The position numbers and the translations under genes are program-made. A stretch of 38,305 nt of DNA from a virus: positions 1 to 38,305 of IMG/VR virus record IMGVR_UViG_3300009537_000066; one strand, 5' to 3'. Below, one piece after another: positions 33,991 to 38,305 of the stretch. Each line of letters starts with the position of its first letter. Positions within the stretch are counted from its first letter, which is position 1. The notes under the pieces are model-generated. The model had not been told where the DNA came from, did no database searches, and worked only from the letters and a program-made list of their open reading frames with translations.

Positions 33991-34023
33991 GAGTCGAACT
34001 TTTTAAGGTTGGACTCTTTTTTT
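33991..34023 (+). terminator. Cassette F terminator/attenuator before the lysis genes
   Basis: GAGTC-G-AAC (33991-33999) pairs with GTT-G-GACTC (34008-34016), followed by seven T (34017-34023) that run directly into ATG 34024. It could stop late transcription from the virion operon before lysis genes. Confidence 0.82.
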
Positions 34024-34233
34024 ATGACAAACGGAAAAGTTACATTAAAAGATGTTTACGGCGCTATAAACGACCTGGAGAACAAAGTCGTTCACCGTAT
34101 CGAAGCTGTCGAACAAAAGGTAGATGAGAATACTGATTTTAGAAATCAGTTAATAGGGAAGATAACGGTTATATTCGCAGCCATAGGAATAGGAGTTAAT
34201 TGGTTGTGGGATGCTATTATCAACAATAAATGA
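34024..34233 (+). CDS. XhlA-like lysis/membrane protein
   Basis: This 69-residue protein has an N-terminal amphipathic coiled coil (VYGAINDLENKVVHRIEAVEQKV) and a C-terminal membrane span (LIGKITVIFAAIGIGVNWLW), the layout of haemolysin XhlA-type or pinholin-associated proteins. ATG 34024 directly follows the cassette F T-tract; an in-frame TTG at 34009 lies inside the hairpin and was not used. It overlaps the next gene by 4 nt. It probably helps target the endolysin or holin. Confidence 0.78.
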   Translation: MTNGKVTLKDVYGAINDLENKVVHRIEAVEQKVDENTDFRNQLIGKITVIFAAIGIGVNWLWDAIINNK

Positions 34234-35123
34234 AAGTTCTAAGACCATCTAAGAACTCTCAAACTCAGGGCTACTCAAGTAGTCACAAGGGTTACGATTT
34301 TAGTGGGAAAGGAGATTTAAATGCTTATGCGTGTTTTTTTGGAAAAGTTACACAGGCGAAGAATTCGGAAACAAGGAATTGGTTGGTTAACACAGGTGCA
34401 GACCCGTATTACAAAGGAATCAAAAGAAAGCTTCGTACAGAGGATTATGGCAACTATTGCAAGATCAAGGGCGAGGTTGACGGTAAAACTTATTACGCTC
34501 TCTATGCGCATCTTGAGCAAGGTTCCGTATTACCAGTCGGAACAGAGATCAAAGAAGGCAAAATAATCGGCAGTATAGGCAATACAGGCAATTCTACTGG
34601 TCGTCATTTGCATTTTGAGGTAAGGACAGCAGAAAATGTGAACTTGCCCGTAGAATTCGTTACAGAGGCTCAGAAACCAATCATGGAACAACTACCAAAA
34701 GATAATGTAATAAGGGATTTTTACAAAGCAGCTAAAGAAGAATTCAGCGATGACGAGATAAAAAAATGGCTGCAGGAGAATAAGAATTTGTACGAGATAT
34801 TTACATCTGTCTTAGAAGGTGACGGAGCAGTAAGAGATCATTTATTAAAATTGTGGGGACTAGAGCTAAATACCGATAAAGAGAAATTGATCGAACAGCA
34901 GAAAGACACTATTTTTTCGATTAAAGAGGTTTTGAGAAGAGTGGGACTGGAAGCGGGACAAGACAGTGAAGCTATGGTCGCCAAACTGGAGTGGCTGGTA
35001 AACGAATACTTAAGATTAAAAGAAGAAAAGAAACCTAAAACTATTATCAAGTATCAGGACAAGGACTATAAACCATTATTTAAAATTTGGGAAGTATTAG
35101 TATCTATTGAAGGAGGTGATTAG
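34230..35123 (+). CDS. M23 peptidase endolysin
   Basis: This 297-residue zinc endopeptidase of the LytM/M23 type cleaves peptidoglycan crossbridges. Zinc ligands fit H19 and D23 (HKGYD) and H128 in GRHLHFEVR (H126/H128), with LYAHLEQ between. The peptidase occupies about 1-145. The C-terminal 150 residues are charged and helical, perhaps wall-binding or regulatory. There is no signal peptide, so it needs the adjacent holin. It lies in the lysis cassette. Confidence 0.92.
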   Translation: MKVLRPSKNSQTQGYSSSHKGYDFSGKGDLNAYACFFGKVTQAKNSETRNWLVNTGADPYYKGIKRKLRTEDYGNYCKIKGEVDGKTYYALYAHLEQGSVLPVGTEIKEGKIIGSIGNTGNSTGRHLHFEVRTAENVNLPVEFVTEAQKPIMEQLPKDNVIRDFYKAAKEEFSDDEIKKWLQENKNLYEIFTSVLEGDGAVRDHLLKLWGLELNTDKEKLIEQQKDTIFSIKEVLRRVGLEAGQDSEAMVAKLEWLVNEYLRLKEEKKPKTIIKYQDKDYKPLFKIWEVLVSIEGGD

Positions 35124-35124
35124 T

Positions 35125-35328
35125 GTGGCAAAAAGAGGAGCAAAAGAATTTTATAAATCAAAAACGGTTTATTTTGGAGCATTATTCATCATAATTGCAA
35201 TCGCTAACTTTTTCGGATTTGCAGAGTTTCAACCATCAGCAGAAGTTAGTAGAATTAGTGAAGTTTTGATCGGAGTAATAATTATTGCTTTGAGGTTTAA
35301 GACTGATAAACCAGTTAAGATCAAGTAA
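35125..35328 (+). CDS. Holin
   Basis: This 67-residue protein has two membrane spans (TVYFGALFIIIAIANFFGF and ISEVLIGVIIIALRF) and a basic C-terminus, as small phage holins do. I chose GTG 35125, which follows AAGGAGGTGATTAGT; an upstream in-frame TTG at 35107 is part of the previous gene. It starts one base after the endolysin stop. It would form lesions for endolysin release. Confidence 0.85.
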   Translation: MAKRGAKEFYKSKTVYFGALFIIIAIANFFGFAEFQPSAEVSRISEVLIGVIIIALRFKTDKPVKIK

Positions 35329-35336
35329 ATTAAATA

Positions 35337-35373
35337 GGGGACATTTAAAGTCCTTGGAAAGAACTATGTCCCC
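35337..35373 (+). terminator. Hairpin after the lysis cassette (possible terminator)
   Basis: GGGGACAT (35337-35344) pairs with ATGTCCCC (35366-35373), 8 bp with a 21-nt loop that includes an alternative GGAC/GTCC pairing. There is no T-tract, so it may be a stability hairpin or a weak terminator. Confidence 0.5.
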
Positions 35374-35402
35374 AAATTAGTACCATTTATATTATATCAG
35401 AG

Positions 35403-35433
35403 TATGTCAAACCATATCAAGTTTTAATATGAT
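35403..35433 (+). promoter_or_regulatory. Promoter for the metalloprotein gene, apparently leaderless
   Basis: -10 TAATAT at 35425-35430 lies 6 nt before the GTG start at 35437, so the transcript would begin at or within the start codon. The -35 is weak (ATGTCA-like near 35404). TATCA/TGATA (about 35415-35434) forms an inverted repeat around the -10 and could be an operator. Confidence 0.55.
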
Positions 35434-35436
35434 AAC

Positions 35437-36423
35437 GTGGAAAAAAGACTAAGCAGGAGAGATTTTCTTAAATTAGCCGGTATAACGGCTGGTTCTCTTG
35501 TTGCGGGTAAAACGATAGAGAAATTTACAGAACCGACAGCTTTCGACATTCTTCAAACAGAGGGTGCTTTAACCAAAGACGGTGCCAAAAACATACTTTT
35601 TAAATTAGACGAATATTCTGATCTAGCAGAACCCTATCAACCCAAAGAAATCAAAACCATCGAAGACGCTGAACTTCTGGCGTTAGAAGCAATACCTTAT
35701 TTTCTATTCGAGGGTGCTAATGAAGTGGGTGAGGTTTTTCCCAAAATAGAGATGGCTTACTTCGGAGGGAAAAATGTGTTTTTCATAGGCGGAAGAGCTA
35801 ATTGCCAAAACCCTTTTGATTCAACGGTGTGGCTTAATCATAGGTATTTTAACCCCATGTCCCCCTGGAACGACGGATCAAGAGTGGTTTCGACCCTAAT
35901 ACACGAAATAGGACATTCTCAGTGGGCATCTTGCGATGTAATGAATATGGATGTTGAATCGGCGACTGAAATCTCGACCGCTGAGGTAATGGCCGGGATG
36001 AGTCTTCATGGAAACAAACACACCTTTGTCCCCTTCATCCACCAAATACAAGGATTTGCTTTTGATTATTTGTGGTTACAGTACATGAAAGAAGGAGACA
36101 TGAAAGGCTTTCAAGAGGATGTGGTTAGTAATACAGCTGATAATAAATTCGGGATAGGAGGTTTTGATAAAGCGGTAAGATTTTGGAAAGGACATGAAGA
36201 TGACTTGACCAGTATCTTAGAAAGATACGGAAGCAAACCTTATATTTATTTAGCGGAGTCGATGAGAGACCCGGAAAACGTAACCAGAAAACTACCACTT
36301 CTTAACTTAAACAGAAACTTAGTTATGGATGATACGGCTTATATTTTAAAGAACATTAACGGGTTAACCGCAGATTTTATTAAATTAAGACAAAATGAGC
36401 GAGAGAATATACAAAAAAGCTAA
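35437..36423 (+). CDS. Tat-signal HExxH zinc metalloprotein
   Basis: This 328-residue protein begins with a twin-arginine signal (SRRDFLKLAGITAGSLVAG, about 6-24), then has an HEIGH zinc-binding motif (156-160) and possible third ligands E178 or E183 in SATEISTAEV. This fits a secreted gluzincin-like metallopeptidase. GTG is the only usable start: an in-frame TAA lies at 35425-35427 and no SD is present, consistent with leaderless translation. A phage-borne Tat substrate is unusual. It might cleave surface proteins or act at the envelope. Confidence 0.8.
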   Translation: MEKRLSRRDFLKLAGITAGSLVAGKTIEKFTEPTAFDILQTEGALTKDGAKNILFKLDEYSDLAEPYQPKEIKTIEDAELLALEAIPYFLFEGANEVGEVFPKIEMAYFGGKNVFFIGGRANCQNPFDSTVWLNHRYFNPMSPWNDGSRVVSTLIHEIGHSQWASCDVMNMDVESATEISTAEVMAGMSLHGNKHTFVPFIHQIQGFAFDYLWLQYMKEGDMKGFQEDVVSNTADNKFGIGGFDKAVRFWKGHEDDLTSILERYGSKPYIYLAESMRDPENVTRKLPLLNLNRNLVMDDTAYILKNINGLTADFIKLRQNERENIQKS

Positions 36424-36709
36424 TGATATATTGAATAAGAAGGCTTCGGAAGACTATGGCGAAGGTGTGAAGGAGGTCGAATTGATCAACCAGCAAAAGA
36501 TCTCCACTGAAAGGGATAGTAAATTAAGAGAAGCAGTTAAGAAATCTAATAAGGATTTGAGAACTGTACTGGGGTATTCTCCTGACAGAAAAAACGATGC
36601 TGATAGTTACTTCAGGTCTATGACTATTTTTGAACAGTGTAAATTTAGACTCCACCGCTTACGGGGTAAATTAACAGCTGTGACCGGGGAAGATGAAAAC
36701 CATTCCTAA
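36395..36709 (+). CDS. Hypothetical basic protein
   Basis: This 104-residue Lys/Arg-rich, mainly helical protein begins MSERIYKKANDILNKK and ends in KFRLHRLRGKLTAV. It overlaps the metalloprotein by 29 nt and the HNH gene by one base (TAATG). It could be a nucleic-acid-binding partner of the HNH protein, but no family is recognised. There is little SD. Confidence 0.7.
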   Translation: MSERIYKKANDILNKKASEDYGEGVKEVELINQQKISTERDSKLREAVKKSNKDLRTVLGYSPDRKNDADSYFRSMTIFEQCKFRLHRLRGKLTAVTGEDENHS

Positions 36710-37293
36710 TGCCTTTTAAGAAAAATACCAGAAAATACCACATGAAGGTCACTAACGAAAGGTGCCAGTGGGAGAGTTATTCTGAGGAAAAGGGTTTTGA
36801 TGAGTGCGGCAAGAAGGCCAAACACGACCACCACATAAAAGGAGAGGGTAAATTGATACACGAAGGCAAGGAGGACCCCGAATTCTCACCAGGACTACCT
36901 CTTTGCGAAAACCACCATGTAAGAAATTTAAAAGGTGATATCTATGATGCTAACTCATCTTTTCATCCTGATGTGGGACAGGCGTATAAGGATTACAGGG
37001 GATGGAAACAAAAAGCTGAACACATGAGTAGTATCACTGGCAAAAGAATAAACTACAAAAACAGTCCGTTTGGTGATGTAGGAAGAGAACATAGAGAAAA
37101 GAACAAAAGAGGAGAAAGGTATATTTCAGGAGATGAAGGAAGTGATGCCCATTACGAAAGAAAGATGAAACAAAAGCAATGGGAAGCAAAAAGAGACAGA
37201 GGAATAAGTCCCCCCAGAAGAAAAGGCCACCCGAGATTTAAGAAAAAGAGTTGGATAGAGGAACTTCTAGGAATAAGCAACGAGTGGAAATAA
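36709..37293 (+). CDS. HNH-endonuclease-like protein
   Basis: This 194-residue protein has a His-rich HNH/beta-beta-alpha-metal layout. C19 and C33 are followed by HDHHIK (39-44) with D40-H41, then LCENHHVRN (C66, N68, H69/H70). The C-terminal half is very basic (Arg/Lys) and would bind DNA. Phage HNH proteins near terminase can cut during packaging or act as homing enzymes. If the molecule is circular this gene is about 1.8 kb upstream of terL. The active-site spacing is wider than usual, so activity is not certain. Confidence 0.75.
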   Translation: MPFKKNTRKYHMKVTNERCQWESYSEEKGFDECGKKAKHDHHIKGEGKLIHEGKEDPEFSPGLPLCENHHVRNLKGDIYDANSSFHPDVGQAYKDYRGWKQKAEHMSSITGKRINYKNSPFGDVGREHREKNKRGERYISGDEGSDAHYERKMKQKQWEAKRDRGISPPRRKGHPRFKKKSWIEELLGISNEWK

Positions 37294-37338
37294 AACAACC
37301 CCACCTTATTATTTGATCTGCCCAGGCAGGGTTGTTTT
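37292..37338 (+). terminator. Terminator after the HNH gene
   Basis: AAAACAACCC (37292-37301) is an exact inverted repeat of GGGTTGTTTT (37329-37338), with a 27-nt loop holding a weak CC/GG helix. The A and T flanks make it usable as an intrinsic terminator in either direction. Bases 37340-37435 hold no gene; a small GTCC/GGAC hairpin lies near 37370. Confidence 0.65.
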
Positions 37339-37435
37339 GGAAATCCTTGCGCCTGCTAACCCCTCTGGTCCACAAGCCCTTGGACGTAATCCATTATACT
37401 CATACTTCAAAAGTGTTTGTCAAGACACAAAAAAC

Positions 37436-37500
37436 CGGCGGGTTTGTAAATCCTCTCTGAACTTACTTGAAAAGTATTTGACAAAAGCCCGCCGATTCTT
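37436..37500 (+). terminator. Large hairpin that overlaps a promoter
   Basis: CGGCGGGTTTGT (37436-37447) pairs with ACAAAAGCCCGCCG (37481-37494), a 12-bp stem with a 2-nt bulge, followed by ATTCTTT. It would stop upstream RNA. The -35 and spacer of the next promoter lie in its 3' arm. Confidence 0.6.
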
Positions 37501-37506
37501 TAATAT
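37478..37506 (+). promoter_or_regulatory. Near-consensus sigma-70 promoter, apparently leaderless
   Basis: -35 TTGACA (37478-37483), exactly 17-bp spacer, -10 TAATAT (37501-37506). The ATG of the next gene is at 37513, six bases after the -10, so the RNA would begin at the start codon. Confidence 0.8.
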
Positions 37507-37512
37507 GTATTT

Positions 37513-37863
37513 ATGTATAGTAAATACTCTTCAAGTATACCAATCCGAGTAAACATACGCAAGCCGATCTGGTCTGGTGATGGAGTTTGTGAAGTAGGAA
37601 TAAGGGATAAATACATCAGAAAAGCCCTCGCAACTAAAAGAAAACTCTGCATAATGGTTCCCCAAGGAAGTGTTATAATGACACCCAAAGCTTTTATGAA
37701 GAACGCCACCATGAGAGAGAAAGTATTTAAATTTCCCGACAACCCCATGAAACTTTGGTACGCTAAAATATACCTCGACAAGAAAAGAAAGATAGAAGAC
37801 GTAAGCATACCATTAGACGTAAAAGAAAGATTAAGAGAGATATGGATTGAGAAATATGCATAG
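37513..37863 (+). CDS. Hypothetical protein, probably leaderless
   Basis: This 116-residue mixed alpha/beta protein has a central YIRKALATKRKLCIMVPQGS and a basic C-terminus (RLREIWIEKYA). No family is recognised. The start is decided by the promoter: ATG 37513 lies just where RNA should begin and no SD precedes it. It ends about 40 nt before the structured RNA candidate. Function unknown; the strong promoter suggests appreciable expression. Confidence 0.7.
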   Translation: MYSKYSSSIPIRVNIRKPIWSGDGVCEVGIRDKYIRKALATKRKLCIMVPQGSVIMTPKAFMKNATMREKVFKFPDNPMKLWYAKIYLDKKRKIEDVSIPLDVKERLREIWIEKYA

Positions 37864-37899
37864 TACAGGAGGGATTGATTTCGGTCTGGAGGGGTAGAA

Positions 37900-38085
37900 A
37901 AAAATGTAGTTCGCACCGCATAACTTGGGCTACCCTTCCAGGGCGGAATTAAGGCTCCGTCTCACCTGCTACAATAGGTGTGGTGCAAGACCAGAAGGAT
38001 TGTAGCCCGAACAACATGACCGACGACTGGGAAACCTCAGGCGGAACCGCCTAGGAATACCTATTAAGTCAGAGGGAATAGAAGT
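37900..38085 (+). ncRNA. Structured non-coding RNA candidate (OMEGA/HEARO-like core?)
   Basis: A long stem joins GGGCTAC-CCTTC (37927-37938) to GAAGG-ATT-GTAGCCC (37994-38008) and encloses hairpins GGCGGA/TCCGTC (37942-37961) and CACCT/AGGTG (37963-37980). GCACC (37913-37917) can pair with GGTGC (37982-37986) inside, giving a pseudoknot. Downstream are CTGGG/CTCAG (38027-38040), CGGAACCGCCTAG (38042-38054) and AAGTCAGAGGGAA (38066-38078). From memory these last elements resemble the 3' core of HEARO/OMEGA RNAs that partner IscB nucleases, but no IscB gene is visible. Fold well supported; family uncertain. Confidence 0.5.
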
Positions 38086-38113
38086 GAAGGGGTATGGGGG
38101 TAGGGGGGCTAAT

Positions 38114-38305
38114 ATGGATAAAGAAGATATTAAGAAGTATATAATTAACAACATTCCCATAAGTTCCGGTAAGAGGATCACTGAGATGCTTAAAAGATAT
38201 TGGTTAAATGAAAAGAAAAATAACAATTCGGCGGCAAGTGATAAAAAAAATCCGACAGTGGGCGATCAAATGCAAACGGTGCGAGATGTATTTTTTACCG
38301 GCAAC
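38114..38305 (+). CDS. Partial small gene running off the window
   Basis: ATG 38114 follows GGGGGTAGGGGGGCTAAT and opens a 64-codon frame to the last base, without a stop. The protein begins MDKEDIKKYIINNIPISSG and looks helical, then polar. It does not resemble the PLMP start of IscB/IsrB proteins. Its frame continues exactly into 1-81 if the ends are joined, giving 90 residues ending in a basic tail. It could then be a small DNA-binding packaging protein, but this is a guess. Confidence 0.6.
   Translation, partial: MDKEDIKKYIINNIPISSGKRITEMLKRYWLNEKKNNNSAASDKKNPTVGDQMQTVRDVFFTGN

Noticed and set aside
37340-37440. Possible tRNA in the gap after the HNH gene
   Set aside because: No cloverleaf with T-arm and acceptor pairing could be drawn; only short local hairpins.
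38114-38305. IscB/IsrB nuclease following the OMEGA-like RNA
   Set aside because: The N-terminal residues show no PLMP or RuvC-I pattern and the frame would stop after 90 residues if circular.
1-38305. Alternative genetic code (TGA or TAG recoding)
   Set aside because: Long genes end normally on TAA, TAG and TGA with tight stop/start overlaps; no internal stops need reassignment.

Overview
The window reads as the late (virion plus lysis) half of a tailed bacteriophage, or phage-like contig, from an uncultivated bacterial host. Every gene I can support is on the + strand. Genes are tightly packed, often with ATGA stop/start overlaps. Many starts have a strong Shine-Dalgarno (AGGAGGTGAT type). 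The standard bacterial code works throughout, and promoters are sigma-70-like with extended -10 boxes. The host cannot be named from the sequence. A podovirus-like particle is suggested by the SU10/DUF5309-type capsid protein, a beta-propeller-like tail protein and a very large internal virion protein with a lysozyme-like C-terminus. No replication, recombination, integration or lysogeny gene is visible.

Layout. 1-240: end of an open frame, two direct repeats and a promoter. 239-1975: double zinc-finger protein, large terminase, small hypothetical. 2064-7364: portal, an overlapping small gene, small virion and zinc-ribbon genes, scaffold-like protein, major capsid protein and two small head-region genes. 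7377-13992: a 6.6-kb translationally coupled glycan-modification island with four glycosyltransferase genes (one a GT2-TPR-GT4 fusion), two methyltransferases, a sulfotransferase and a Cys-rich protein, placed between head and tail genes. 14001-28341: tail, fibre and connector genes, including two paralogues at 14001 and 20738. 28381-33959: coiled-coil protein and a 1457-residue internal virion protein. 34024-35328: lysis cassette (XhlA-like membrane protein, M23 peptidase, holin). 35437-37863: Tat-signal HExxH metalloprotein, hypothetical, HNH-like protein, hypothetical. 37900-38085: a folded non-coding RNA candidate followed by an open frame running off the end. If the molecule is circular, the last module (HNH, RNA, small ORF) lies directly upstream of terminase.

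The most unusual regulatory feature is a family of six intergenic cassettes (about 1956, 4525, 14709, 20656, 23744 and 33965). Each has an extended -10 promoter, an AGGTTAA-like sequence at the predicted transcript 5' end, and then an intrinsic terminator 25-50 nt downstream, ahead of the next gene. In three cassettes the start codon follows the terminator T-tract almost directly. This resembles the promoter-stem-loop (PeSL) cassettes described in T4-type phages, but here it sits among structural operons. Other notable items are the candidate structured RNA with an OMEGA/HEARO-like 3' core, a 102-codon in-frame insert between 15-bp direct repeats inside the giant virion protein, two apparently leaderless genes, and the sugar/sulfate island.
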